Shown: piece by piece, positions 1 to 7,640 of the stretch
Numbering within the stretch: position 1 is the stretch's first letter
Layout: every line of letters starts with the position of its first letter
Source: Tumebacillus_A lipolyticus
Lineage (GTDB): Bacteria > Bacillota > Bacilli > Tumebacillales > Tumebacillaceae
Direction: 5' to 3'
Assembly: GCF_042682745.1 (NCBI RefSeq)
Contig: NZ_JBHUIO010000011.1
Location: 186,001 to 250,000 of the forward strand
DNA: 64,000 bases
Translations under genes and position numbers: made by a program
The notes under the pieces: model-generated
Seen by the model: the letters and a program-made list of their open reading frames with translations, nothing else
Databases searched by the model: none
Told to the model about the DNA's origin: nothing

Positions 1-616
1 CGACGACGATCGACATGTTGCTCGGATGGTAGAACGTGTTGTAACACTTGTACAGCGTCTCCTTGGTCACCTCTTGGATCGTCTCCGCCGTGCCGGCGAT
101 GTCGATCGCGATCGGGTGCACTTGGTAGAGCCCTTCGATGAAGTTAAAGTAGACGCGCCAGTCCGGGTTGTCATCATACATGCGGATCTCCTGTTCGATG
201 ATCCCTTTCTCCTTCTCCACGCTCTCATCGGTAAAATAGGGCGCTTGCACAAAGTCGAGCAGGACGGTCAAGTTCTGATCGATATTGTCGGTGCTTTGAA
301 ACAGATAGGCGGTGGTGTCAAACGAGGTGAAGGCGTTCGTCATCGCACCATAGCGACCAAACGTATTGAACACGTCCTCGCCGTTTTCCTGTTCGAACAT
401 CTTGTGTTCCAGAAAGTGTGCGATACCATCTGGGACGATCGTCGCTTCGCTTTCACCTGGCACGACAAACTCGCGGTCGATCGAACCGTATTTGGTGGCG
501 AACAGCGCGTAGGTCTGCTTAAAGCCCGCTCGTGGAATCACGAATACATCCAGCCCGTTTTCAAGCTGATCGTAGAACGCCGACAGTTTTAATTGCTCAT
601 TGCGAATCTCACGCAT
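1..616 (-). CDS. ymfH: M16 zinc peptidase YmfH (C-terminus lies outside the window)
   Basis: This is the first 205 residues of an M16 (pitrilysin-like) metallopeptidase. The inverted zinc motif HFLEH sits at residues 67-71, and a second conserved block, EQEIRMYDDNP, follows near residue 145. The ATG at 616 has a GGAGGG ribosome binding site and overlaps the last 8 bases of ymfF, so the two are translationally coupled. In Bacillus the YmfF/YmfH pair is named for its association with 5-aminopentanol modification of EF-P. YmfH keeps the zinc ligands and YmfF does not, so a dimer with one active subunit is likely. The frame is still open at base 1. Confidence 0.9.
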   Translation of the reverse strand, partial: MREIRNEQLKLSAFYDQLENGLDVFVIPRAGFKQTYALFATKYGSIDREFVVPGESEATIVPDGIAHFLEHKMFEQENGEDVFNTFGRYGAMTNAFTSFDTTAYLFQSTDNIDQNLTVLLDFVQAPYFTDESVEKEKGIIEQEIRMYDDNPDWRVYFNFIEGLYQVHPIAIDIAGTAETIQEVTKETLYKCYNTFYHPSNMSIVV

Positions 617-1892
617 CGTGATTTCCCTCCTCATTGCGCAGCGTATAGATCGTGTCAAACTGCATGCCTTGCGCCACCCGGATCACATCTTCGATCGTCA
701 CGCGTTGGAACTTCTCGATCATCTCTTCGCGGGAGCGGATGCGACCTGCGATCAGCCCGTTCAGGTGGAAGTCGGCGATCGAAGTCGGCGTGTCCATCGC
801 CGTCTTGTACGCGTTGACCAAGCCTGCGATCGTAAACTCCATCTCCTCTTGGCTGATCTCGCCTTTCTTGATCGCTTCAAACTGCTCTTTGATGATCGCG
901 AGCGCCTGCTCGATCTTGTCGATCTCGACACCTGCAAAGATGGTGATGACCCCCTTGTGCCCATCCAAGCGAGACATGCAGTAGTATGCGAGCGAATGCT
1001 TCTCGCGGACGTTGACGAACAGCTTCGAATGGGGGAACACACCGAACAGGCCGTTTAACACCTGCATCGCCGCATAGTCTTCCGATTCCCACGCCACGTT
1101 TGCCCAGATCCCGACGTTCAGCTTCCCTTGCGCCACATCGAAGCGATCGACCACCTCTTTGATCTCGCTCGTCTCATGAACGATCTTGACCGGAGCGAAA
1201 TCAACCTGTGGCTCACGCTCCATATCGAATACGCTGAAGATCGGGGCGAACACTTCCTCTGGCTGCACATCGCCGATCACATAGATATGGATCGGAGCGG
1301 TGCGCAGCACATCTTGATACAGCTGATAGAGCGACTGGGGCGTGACATCATCCAGCTTTTCCGCATAGCCGAGGCGCGGGATCGCATATGGTTCTCCCTT
1401 GGTCATCTCCTCGGTGCATCGGTCGCCCGCGTAATTGATCTTGTCATCGACCGCCGCAGCGATGCGCTTCTTTTGTTGCTCGACCTCTGCCTGCACGTAC
1501 TCGGCCAAGAAGCCGTCCGCCTCGGTGCGCGGTCTGAGCATCACATCGGACAGGATGCCGAGCGCCTTCTGAAACAGACCTTCTCCTTGCTTGAGGAATT
1601 TCTCATTCGGCACGTTCATCGAGAAATCCACCACCAGGCGCTCTCCTTTTTTATCGATCGAAGCGAACAGCGAGGCGCCATACAGCCCGTCGAGCGCCAA
1701 CTGCAATTTTTCTGGCGTCGGGTATTGCTCCGAGCCTCTGTTTAAAAGGTAGGGAAGCAAAGCTAACGGCGTCACCGTCTCTTCGCATAGCTCTTGCGTA
1801 AACGTCGCGACGATCGTGTTCATGCGAAACTTGTCTGTCGGCAAGACATGAACATGAATCCCGCGTTCCTCACGGGTTTGAAATTGGTCCAT
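609..1892 (-). CDS. ymfF: Inactive M16-family partner protein YmfF
   Basis: This 427-residue protein has the M16 peptidase fold (insulinase-like N domain, then the C domain). The place where HxxEH should occur reads LLNRGSEQYPT, so the zinc site is lost. This is typical of YmfF, the non-catalytic partner of YmfH. I chose the ATG at 1892 because AAAGGATG lies 8 bases upstream. A TTG at 1919 in the same frame has no better site. The gene is directly upstream of, and overlaps, ymfH. The likely role is in the EF-P modification-associated pair, inferred from family and gene order. Confidence 0.88.
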   Translation of the reverse strand: MDQFQTREERGIHVHVLPTDKFRMNTIVATFTQELCEETVTPLALLPYLLNRGSEQYPTPEKLQLALDGLYGASLFASIDKKGERLVVDFSMNVPNEKFLKQGEGLFQKALGILSDVMLRPRTEADGFLAEYVQAEVEQQKKRIAAAVDDKINYAGDRCTEEMTKGEPYAIPRLGYAEKLDDVTPQSLYQLYQDVLRTAPIHIYVIGDVQPEEVFAPIFSVFDMEREPQVDFAPVKIVHETSEIKEVVDRFDVAQGKLNVGIWANVAWESEDYAAMQVLNGLFGVFPHSKLFVNVREKHSLAYYCMSRLDGHKGVITIFAGVEIDKIEQALAIIKEQFEAIKKGEISQEEMEFTIAGLVNAYKTAMDTPTSIADFHLNGLIAGRIRSREEMIEKFQRVTIEDVIRVAQGMQFDTIYTLRNEEGNHDA

Positions 1893-1982
1893 GTACGATT
1901 CATCCTTTCGAATTCCCAATCGGGATATGATTACTCACCGTTTCCGAGCTATCTGGCATACTATATTTGCCCGCATGACTAT

Positions 1983-2011
1983 ATAGTACCCAGAAAAGTT
2001 ATCCAATGCAA
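1983..2011 (-). promoter_or_regulatory. Sigma-A type promoter of ymfF-ymfH
   Basis: On the minus strand TTGCAT (2006-2011) is followed after exactly 17 bases by TACTAT (1983-1988). It lies about 90 bases upstream of the ymfF start and no other gene intervenes. Transcription would start near 1976. Confidence 0.5.
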
Positions 2012-2067
2012 AAATCCCCTGCAACGCTCTCAAAGGGTGCAAGGGAAGTTATGTAAGCGGCTGCGCG

Positions 2068-2301
2068 TCAGGAGCGCTTGACGAGGTTGCGCGCCGCCGC
2101 CTGTGCCACATCGAAGTCTACTTTTGAGATTATGGTTGACTCTTTGATCCAGTTTTGTACTTCCCGACTCATCGTGGGGGTCACGTATTTGGGGGCCCCG
2201 AAGTTGTCAATCAGTTCCTTTTTTGTCATGCCGTGATGTCTGATACAATGGTTGTTCGTCAAGATCTCCATCAACTCGCCACAAGCAGGACACTGAAACA
2301 T
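2068..2301 (-). CDS. Small C2H2 zinc-finger protein, Ros/MucR-like motif
   Basis: This is a 77-residue protein. The ATG at 2301 is preceded by AAGGAGGT with ideal spacing. The longer frame upstream has no ribosome binding site. Residues 4-22 form CxxC-x10-H-x3-H (Cys4, Cys7, His18, His22), followed by HGMTKKELIDNFGAPKYV. That is the same arrangement of a finger and a 'helix-glycine-hydrophobic-P' tail seen in Ros/MucR-type fingers. It could bind DNA or another protein. The similarity is by motif only, and the cellular role is unknown. It stands alone, with its own long upstream gap on the 5' side. Confidence 0.75.
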   Translation of the reverse strand: MFQCPACGELMEILTNNHCIRHHGMTKKELIDNFGAPKYVTPTMSREVQNWIKESTIISKVDFDVAQAAARNLVKRS

Positions 2302-2499
2302 AGACACAACCTCCTTGTTCGAGCACCGTGAACGCGCTACGACCGGCACTCTTCGTCAGGGTTCGGTCACACGATGACCGTATCAACAGGGTCAGTCAGT
2401 TGTCAGAAAAGAGTATCTATTTATTTATACCTACCAGTCTACACCGCTTGACCGTCTTTCTCATGGGACTAAAGTCTTATTTTACTGTAATTTTTATGT

Positions 2500-2531
2500 A
2501 AAAAGCACCTTTCCCAACTTCGGAAAGGTGC
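2500..2531 (-). terminator. Rho-independent terminator
   Basis: Ten base pairs (2505-2514 with 2522-2531) around a 7-base loop are followed on the minus strand by a run of five Ts. It ends the small membrane-protein gene at 2550-2846. Confidence 0.85.
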
Positions 2532-2549
2532 CAATCGCTTGTAAAACGG

Positions 2550-2846
2550 TTAGAGTTTTCCTTTGATGCTCATCAGATACTTCCAGATGACGCCGATCCC
2601 AGTCAGGTAGTACAGCGCAGACAAGATCCAGCCGCCTGTCGGGTCGAGGTCTGTCAGGTTGAGATTGGCGAGGAGCAGCAAGGGGAAGACGCTGGTGAGC
2701 ATCCCGCCTAAGAAGTTGGACAGTTGATCAAGTGTAAAAGAATTGCTCTTCAAATTCGTGTACACGCTGACCAGCAGGTCGAGCGTCATCAGCCCGAGCA
2801 CCGCCCACATCGTATACATCATCCAACCGGTCAGAACGAAAGACAT
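2550..2846 (-). CDS. Small membrane protein, three predicted helices
   Basis: A 98-residue hydrophobic protein with helices at about residues 5-28, 47-63 and 71-92 and a short basic tail (SIKGKL). The ATG at 2846 has AGGGGTG 7 bases upstream. A GTG three codons earlier overlaps that site and is less likely. I do not recognise the family. Length and topology recall small holin-like or uncharacterised Bacillus membrane proteins, but no diagnostic motif is present. It is monocistronic, with its own terminator. Confidence 0.7.
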   Translation of the reverse strand: MSFVLTGWMMYTMWAVLGLMTLDLLVSVYTNLKSNSFTLDQLSNFLGGMLTSVFPLLLLANLNLTDLDPTGGWILSALYYLTGIGVIWKYLMSIKGKL

Positions 2847-2933
2847 TTGATTCACCCCTTTGCTAAGGTCGTTTCATCCTTGTAGTAACACAATATGAAA
2901 CATGCAGTAGCAGGGGGATGGGCAAGCGCGGAT

Positions 2934-4175
2934 TTACAGATCTTTTGGGAACGGCTTGCTGAGCACCATCAGGATCGTGACCACCAAGATCAAGATCGAG
3001 ATGGCGATCATCAACTGCCCGATCATGAAAAAACCGAGGACGAGCCCGAAGATCACGTTGGAGAGCGGTTGGCCGGCCATCAGCCCTGTCGTCAGCAGAC
3101 CGAAGACGCGACCGAGCTTCTCGCGCGGCACCGCCTGTTGAACCAGCGTGCTGAACGTGATGTTGGTGCAGATGTTGGTCGCTCCCACGACGAAGAGCAT
3201 CAAGGCGCCCAACCAGACGGCGGTGCTCAAGCTGAGCCCAAGCATGCCGATCCCGGTGCCGAACAGCCCGAAGAAGAAGATCGCGCTCTTCGAGAACTTT
3301 TTCGACAGCAGGCCGACCAGCAGCGAACCGATCAGCATGCCCGCTCCGACCGCCGCTTCCAGATAGCCGAGCTCTTGCGCTCCACCGCGATAGACATCTG
3401 TGATCAGCTTGGTCAAAAAGAGGCTCAGCGGCGCGAACAGGAAGTTCAAGAGCAGTGCCATCGGAATCACAGCGCGCAGGATGCGGATCTCTTTGATCAC
3501 GCGAACCCCTTCGCCAAACTCCTTGGCGAACTGCTTGCGGTCCAATTTTTCGGCCGGCTTCTTCTCTTCATGGAAGCGGATGAAAAGCAGGAAGACGAAG
3601 GAGAGAAAGAAGCTCGCCGCATCCAGCATGAACACGATGTACGGTCCGAACAGCCCGATCAGCACACCAGCCAAGACAGGTCCGCCCAGCATGCAGATCG
3701 TCTGCACCGTCTGCGAATAGGAGTTGGCAGTCATCAGCTGCTCCCCTTTTACGATTCCGGTCAAAAGCACCTGTTTGGAAGGTGTGAAAAAGATGGTGGC
3801 GCTGGAGATCAGCAAGGTCAAGACGATCAGCAGCGCAGGTGACAGCTGCTCGGTGAACGCCAGTCCGGCCAGCACCGCGACCAGACCGCCGGAAATCAGA
3901 TCGCTCATCCGCATCGTGCGCAGCGAATTCCAGCGATCGACCAACACGCCTGAGATCGAGCCGAAGACGATCTTTGGCAGCAGCTGGGCGACTGCGACCA
4001 TCGCCAGCCAAAATGGATTGCCCTCTGTCAGCAGGTTCATCATCCAGATCAACGTTAAGCTGTTCATAAAATCGCCAACGTTTGAGACGAGCTGCGCACA
4101 GATCAAAGCGACAAAGTTGCGCTCCCGAAGCAGCGACTTAGGAGCTGTGGGTACAGGTGTGGTTTCCGGTTGCAT
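2934..4175 (-). CDS. MFS efflux transporter, DHA3-like
   Basis: A 413-residue major facilitator protein with about 12 hydrophobic segments. The signature between helices 2 and 3 reads GVLVDRWNSLRTMRMSD, close to the G-x-x-x-D-R/K motif of the family. Similarity is to DHA3-type proton-coupled exporters (macrolide or multidrug efflux), and the substrate cannot be read from sequence. The start is the ATG at 4175, with TTAGGAG 8 bases upstream. A TTG two codons earlier is too close to the site. A hairpin or operator sits in its leader (4220-4241), suggesting regulated expression. Confidence 0.85.
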   Translation of the reverse strand: MQPETTPVPTAPKSLLRERNFVALICAQLVSNVGDFMNSLTLIWMMNLLTEGNPFWLAMVAVAQLLPKIVFGSISGVLVDRWNSLRTMRMSDLISGGLVAVLAGLAFTEQLSPALLIVLTLLISSATIFFTPSKQVLLTGIVKGEQLMTANSYSQTVQTICMLGGPVLAGVLIGLFGPYIVFMLDAASFFLSFVFLLFIRFHEEKKPAEKLDRKQFAKEFGEGVRVIKEIRILRAVIPMALLLNFLFAPLSLFLTKLITDVYRGGAQELGYLEAAVGAGMLIGSLLVGLLSKKFSKSAIFFFGLFGTGIGMLGLSLSTAVWLGALMLFVVGATNICTNITFSTLVQQAVPREKLGRVFGLLTTGLMAGQPLSNVIFGLVLGFFMIGQLMIAISILILVVTILMVLSKPFPKDL

Positions 4176-4219
4176 CAGCAAAACTCCTAACCGACATGAT
4201 CACATCGTTATTGTGAGGT

Positions 4220-4290
4220 AGGAGCTTCGAACGAAGCTCCTTTCGAACCCCCATATTGACAAAATACACGAACAAAAATCAAATCGTCAA
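4220..4290 (-). promoter_or_regulatory. Promoter and leader hairpin/operator of the MFS gene
   Basis: On the minus strand TTGACG (4285-4290) and TATTTT (4261-4266) are 18 bases apart, which puts the start near 4254. A near-perfect inverted repeat at 4220-4241 (ten-base arms AGGAGCTTCG and CGAAGCTCCT around two bases) lies just inside the transcript. It can be a repressor operator or an RNA hairpin. No T-run follows, so it is not a simple terminator. Confidence 0.5.
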
Positions 4291-4372
4291 TAAGGAGACA
4301 TTAAAATATTTGTACTTCAACATGGTGATAATCGTTGATCGCTCAAATCAACACCACAATCGCTGGAATCGC

Positions 4373-4409
4373 AAAAACCCTGCTTCAGCGTGGTCGCCAA
4401 AGCAGGGTT
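4373..4409 (-). terminator. Rho-independent terminator
   Basis: The arms AACCCTGCTT and AAGCAGGGTT (4376-4385, 4400-4409) are followed on the minus strand by five Ts. It closes the ndh downstream unit. Confidence 0.85.
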
Positions 4410-4425
4410 CTGTCATTCGCATCGA

Positions 4426-4671
4426 TCAGACGCGTTTAAACTTGTCGAGGATGATCGCCCGCTCCTCTTCCGTACATTCAAAATTGGCCGGAGCAAAGCG
4501 GTGCTCCGCCCAGCGCTGCATCTCTTGGCGAGAGGCGAAATCATAGGTCAGCTCCCCTTCGATCGAAGAGATTTCAGACACCACATAGCGGCGCCCGTGC
4601 TGGTGGATGTTCATCTGGTTCCAATTATCGATCTTATATACATTTTGCTTCTTTCCGCCGTTTTGGGCCAT
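4426..4671 (-). CDS. Hypothetical 81-residue protein downstream of ndh
   Basis: A small, soluble, charged protein that starts MAQNGGKKQNVYKIDNW and ends in an acidic/basic helix (TEEERAIILDKFKRV). I do not recognise it. The ATG at 4671 has AAGGAG 8 bases upstream. That site overlaps the 3' arm of a hairpin (CCTTCGG and CCGAAGG at 4705-4711 and 4683-4689) formed just after the ndh stop, so translation may depend on opening it. It lies 56 bases after ndh, with a shared terminator, so it is probably co-transcribed with it. Confidence 0.75.
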   Translation of the reverse strand: MAQNGGKKQNVYKIDNWNQMNIHQHGRRYVVSEISSIEGELTYDFASRQEMQRWAEHRFAPANFECTEEERAIILDKFKRV

Positions 4672-4727
4672 GCGGACACACTCCTTCGGAAAAGAAAGCC
4701 CTTCCCGAAGGAAGAGCTTGTTCGGTT

Positions 4728-5900
4728 TTATTTCGACTTGAGCAATGCGCCAATCTTCGCCAAGTAGCGATATTTGGAAGCATCTTTGACGCGATACGCC
4801 AACCAGCCGGTCGCTTTCATCTTCTTGCCGAGCGAGCCGATCGCATTCTTGCGACCCAAGGAAGCGACTGCGCCGAGCAATACTGGAGCGAACGCCTCTT
4901 TCTTCACGTGCTTCATCGAAGCGTAGATGTTGACCGCTGCGTTTTCGCCCATCTGCGTCGAGATCTGCGCAGTCGGTGGATAAGGGCGACCGTTCGGCGA
5001 CAAGACGAAGCAGGAGTCGCCGATGATCCACACATCTTCCTCACCGAGCGCACGCATGTACTCATCCACTTTCGCACGGCCGCGCGGTTCGGTCTCAAAG
5101 CCAGACTCAGCTACGATCGGAATGCCGCGCACGCCGCCCGTCCAGATCATCGTGTCCGTCGGGATGGTGTCGCCAGTCTTCAGATGCACGATGCCCGGCT
5201 CGACCTGAACGACAGGAGTGCCGATGATAAATTTCACGCCGCGACCTTCAAGGCTCTGTTTCGCATGCGCGACCAGTCCTTCATCAAAGCCGGGCAGAAT
5301 CATCGGAGCTGCTTCCACGTTGAGCAGCTTGACCTTCTCCTTCGGCACGTTGTACTTCTGTGCCAGCTGCGGCAACATGTCTGCCAGCTCGCCGACCAGC
5401 TCGATGCCGGTAAAGCCTGCACCGCCGACCACAAAGGTCAGCTTGCTGTCTTTCTTGTCCTGATTGTATGTTTGGAAGCACTGCTCGATGTGTTCGCGAA
5501 TACGGTTGGCCTGATTGACCGATTTCAAGGTGTAGCTGTACTCTTTCAAGCCTGGGATCCCGAAATACTCGGTCTCCGAACCAAGCGCGATGACGAGATA
5601 GTCATAGGACAGCTTGCCGCTTTCAAGCGTTACTTCTTTCGCCGTCTTATCGATTGAAACGACAACGTCTTTGACAAACTTGATCTTCTTCGCGCCGAGG
5701 ATCGAGTTGATCGAGATCGTAACGTCTTTCTCTTCTTTCGCACCGACAGCCGGTTCATGCAACTGCGTGACCAGTTGATGGTACTCATGCTTATTGACAA
5801 GGATAATCTCAGCTTCTTGTGCGGTTGTCAACTTGTTCAATTCCAGTGCGCAGACGAGACCAGCGTAGCCGGCTCCTAAAATTACGACTTTTTTCGCCAT
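4728..5900 (-). CDS. ndh: Type II NADH dehydrogenase
   Basis: A 390-residue FAD-dependent pyridine nucleotide-disulfide family protein. The N-terminal FAD motif GAGYAG is at residues 9-14. A second dinucleotide fold (VVGGAGFTG, near residue 160) binds NADH. The late motif WIIGDSCF is the usual FAD-contact Asp segment. These enzymes pass electrons from NADH to menaquinone at the membrane without pumping protons, and the basic C-terminal end could help membrane binding. The start at 5900 has GGTGGGGA upstream. A Rex-like box between promoter and start suggests control by the NADH/NAD ratio. Confidence 0.9.
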   Translation of the reverse strand: MAKKVVILGAGYAGLVCALELNKLTTAQEAEIILVNKHEYHQLVTQLHEPAVGAKEEKDVTISINSILGAKKIKFVKDVVVSIDKTAKEVTLESGKLSYDYLVIALGSETEYFGIPGLKEYSYTLKSVNQANRIREHIEQCFQTYNQDKKDSKLTFVVGGAGFTGIELVGELADMLPQLAQKYNVPKEKVKLLNVEAAPMILPGFDEGLVAHAKQSLEGRGVKFIIGTPVVQVEPGIVHLKTGDTIPTDTMIWTGGVRGIPIVAESGFETEPRGRAKVDEYMRALGEEDVWIIGDSCFVLSPNGRPYPPTAQISTQMGENAAVNIYASMKHVKKEAFAPVLLGAVASLGRKNAIGSLGKKMKATGWLAYRVKDASKYRYLAKIGALLKSK

Positions 5901-5915
5901 GATTCCCCACCCTAA

Positions 5916-5933
5916 TTGTGTCGAATTTCACAT
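5916..5933. promoter_or_regulatory. Rex-like operator upstream of ndh
   Basis: The 18 bases TTGTGTCGAATTTCACAT match 11 of 14 defined positions of the Rex consensus TTGTGAA-N4-TTCACAA. The site is 16 bases before the ndh start and just downstream of its -10 box, a position where a repressor would block transcription. Confidence 0.55.
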
Positions 5934-5944
5934 ACTTGATTCTC

Positions 5945-5972
5945 ATTCTAGCAAATTTGTGACATTCGTCAA
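5945..5972 (-). promoter_or_regulatory. Sigma-A promoter of ndh
   Basis: On the minus strand, -35 TTGACG (5967-5972), a 16-base spacer and -10 TAGAAT (5945-5950) are preceded by TGC, which makes an extended -10. Confidence 0.6.
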
Positions 5973-6071
5973 TGAGATTTGTTACTTTTTTATGAATTGT
6001 ATTGTCTGACAATTGCAAAACATTCCGAAGATGTGGTATCATATAGCGGATTTGCGATGAGCGGTCAGCCC

Positions 6072-6178
6072 TTGTCGAAGGGTGTCGACCTTTGCTAGAA
6101 TGCTCTATGAAAATTGTCCCCGAACTTCTCGCTTTCCACACTGGAAATTACATGGCGTCCCCAATTGGGGACGCTTTT
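6072..6178 (+). ncRNA. Candidate small RNA unit (promoter to terminator)
   Basis: TTGTCG (6072-6077), an 18-base spacer and TAGAAT (6096-6101, extended by TG) predict a start near 6108. A terminator stem of eight base pairs (6155-6162 with 6167-6174) and four Ts follow after about 50 bases. No ribosome binding site or coding frame is seen, so a transcript of about 70 nt would be non-coding. The stem could also slow transcription from the facing CYTH gene. No expression evidence exists. Confidence 0.3.
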
Positions 6179-6194
6179 CTGCGCTCAGAACACC

Positions 6195-6794
6195 TTATCT
6201 GAAAACGAGTTGGATCGCATAGGCGAGCTTGGAGACGGAGCTCTGTTCGACAAGCGCACCGTACTTGCTCCGAAACTCTTCCGCAAGTTCCAACAGGCGA
6301 TCTTCCTCCCCTTCGATCAGCTCGAATTCCACCTCATGCAGCGGATGCTCTTGGCCGTTTCCGGTGATGGTCACATCGTCAAAACACACTTCGATTTTGA
6401 CCGTCTTCTCTTCAATCATATACACGTGGCGCTCGGTGTGCATCGCGACAGAAGCCACGATCTCCCCGTAGCTGCAGCCGATCTCCGCGAGCAGGCTTTG
6501 CAAGATCGGGCTGTGCTCTGGCAGCGCCAGCAGCGTGCCTGGATAGACCTCCTCCACCTCTTGCCGCTTGTGCGACTCCTTCGTGTCCCGCTTGATGTTG
6601 ACGATCGAGCGCCCCTTGACGACCCGCAGGCGCAAGCCGATGCGGAGGCGATCGAGCTCGCCGCCCTTCGTATTGAAATATTGATTGGACTGCTCTTCCG
6701 TATGGTCAAGTTGGTACAGTCGATCAAAATCATCTTTGATCTGCTCCCAAGATGCTCGCTCCATGCGAAACTTTACTTCCGTTTCGATTGCCAT
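6195..6794 (-). CDS. CYTH-domain protein (triphosphate tunnel metalloenzyme family)
   Basis: A 199-residue protein with the CYTH signature ExExK near the N-terminus (ETEVKF, residues 4-9). It also has basic strand motifs (RLRIGLRLRVVKG) and later acidic pairs (EVCFDD, EVEFELIEGEE) that coordinate divalent metal and the triphosphate in this fold. Family members hydrolyse inorganic or organic triphosphates such as thiamine triphosphate or polyphosphate, and a few make cAMP. The substrate cannot be told here. The ATG at 6794 has GAGAGGAG upstream. Confidence 0.85.
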   Translation of the reverse strand: MAIETEVKFRMERASWEQIKDDFDRLYQLDHTEEQSNQYFNTKGGELDRLRIGLRLRVVKGRSIVNIKRDTKESHKRQEVEEVYPGTLLALPEHSPILQSLLAEIGCSYGEIVASVAMHTERHVYMIEEKTVKIEVCFDDVTITGNGQEHPLHEVEFELIEGEEDRLLELAEEFRSKYGALVEQSSVSKLAYAIQLVFR

Positions 6795-6839
6795 CTGTCG
6801 GCTCCTCTCGAATTGCGTTGTGTTTTCATAGTAGCACAG

Positions 6840-6869
6840 CAAAAGCCAACCGGGGAATCACCGGCTGGC
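6840..6869 (-). terminator. Rho-independent terminator
   Basis: Nine base pairs (6845-6853 with 6861-6869, one G-U) are followed by four Ts on the minus strand. It ends the LysM-CAP gene. Confidence 0.8.
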
Positions 6870-6890
6870 TTCCGAATTTGGCGCACCTGT

Positions 6891-7526
6891 CTACCGTCTG
6901 ATAAACTGCTGTGTCCAATACACGCTGTACGAACCGCCAAAGGCGACCCCACACCCGATCTCCGTAAATTCTGCCTTGAGGATGTTCGCTCGGTGCCCCG
7001 GGCTTTTCATCCACGATGCTACGACCGATTCTGGCGTTTGCTGGCCGGCTGCGATGTTCTCACCTGCGGTGGAGTATTGAATGCCGAAGCTCTTCATCAT
7101 CGTAAAGGGTGACCCGTAGGTCGGGGAATTGTGCGCAAAATAGTTGCGGCTGCGCATGTCTTCCGATTTGACCCGCGCGCACCGCTGCAGCTCCCAGTTC
7201 ATCTTCAGCGGGCGCAGGCCGCTCTTGGCGCGCTCCGCGTTGGTCAGCTGCACGACGCGCTCTTGGAACTGCACGACCTTCGGGTCGAGCCGCGGGATGA
7301 TCAGCTTTTGCCCCGGGTAGATCAAGCTTGGATTTTTCAGCTTGTTCGCGCCGACGATGTCGGAGACGCCGATCTGATACTTGACGGCGATCTTCCAGAC
7401 GCTGTCCCCCCGCTGTACGGTGTAGGAGACGGCCGCTTCCGCTCCGGCGGTCGACTGAGCGGACGGCATGGCAAAAGTTGAGGCCATCAGCAGTGCAGCT
7501 ACGGTCGTCTTGATCCACTTTTTCAT
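6891..7526 (-). CDS. Secreted LysM plus CAP-domain protein
   Basis: A 211-residue exported protein. A Sec signal peptide (MKKWIKT... to about residue 31) is followed by a LysM repeat (YTVQRGDSVWKIAVKY to KLIIPR, about residues 35-78) that binds peptidoglycan or spore cortex. A C-terminal CAP/SCP domain (about residues 92-208) contains the motifs HNSPTYGSP, AGENIA and WMKSPGHRANIL. The layout matches YkwD-like and SafA-like CAP proteins of spore formers. The enzymatic activity of bacterial CAP domains is not established. The start has AAGGAGGAG upstream. Confidence 0.88.
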   Translation of the reverse strand: MKKWIKTTVAALLMASTFAMPSAQSTAGAEAAVSYTVQRGDSVWKIAVKYQIGVSDIVGANKLKNPSLIYPGQKLIIPRLDPKVVQFQERVVQLTNAERAKSGLRPLKMNWELQRCARVKSEDMRSRNYFAHNSPTYGSPFTMMKSFGIQYSTAGENIAAGQQTPESVVASWMKSPGHRANILKAEFTEIGCGVAFGGSYSVYWTQQFIRR

Positions 7527-7640
7527 GCGTTCAACTCCTCCTTCTCCTTAGCTTGCAAGGTTAGTTTGCACGGAGGCGGATTCATTCCCCCTCGAAATCT
7601 CTGGTACAATAGGGGCAGAGGACCAAAAGGGGGCCTTTTT

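Noticed and set aside
4256..4546. Plus-strand frame across the MFS/ndh intergenic region
   Set aside because: It crosses a minus-strand terminator and the real 81-residue gene. It has no ribosome binding site.
5930..5950. Fur box near ndh (TGATTCTCATTCTA)
   Set aside because: Too few matches to the 19-bp Fur consensus. The segment is better explained as the -10 region.
6107..6202. Short coding frame starting ATGAAAATTGTC in the candidate small RNA
   Set aside because: It has no ribosome binding site and its codons run through the terminator stem.
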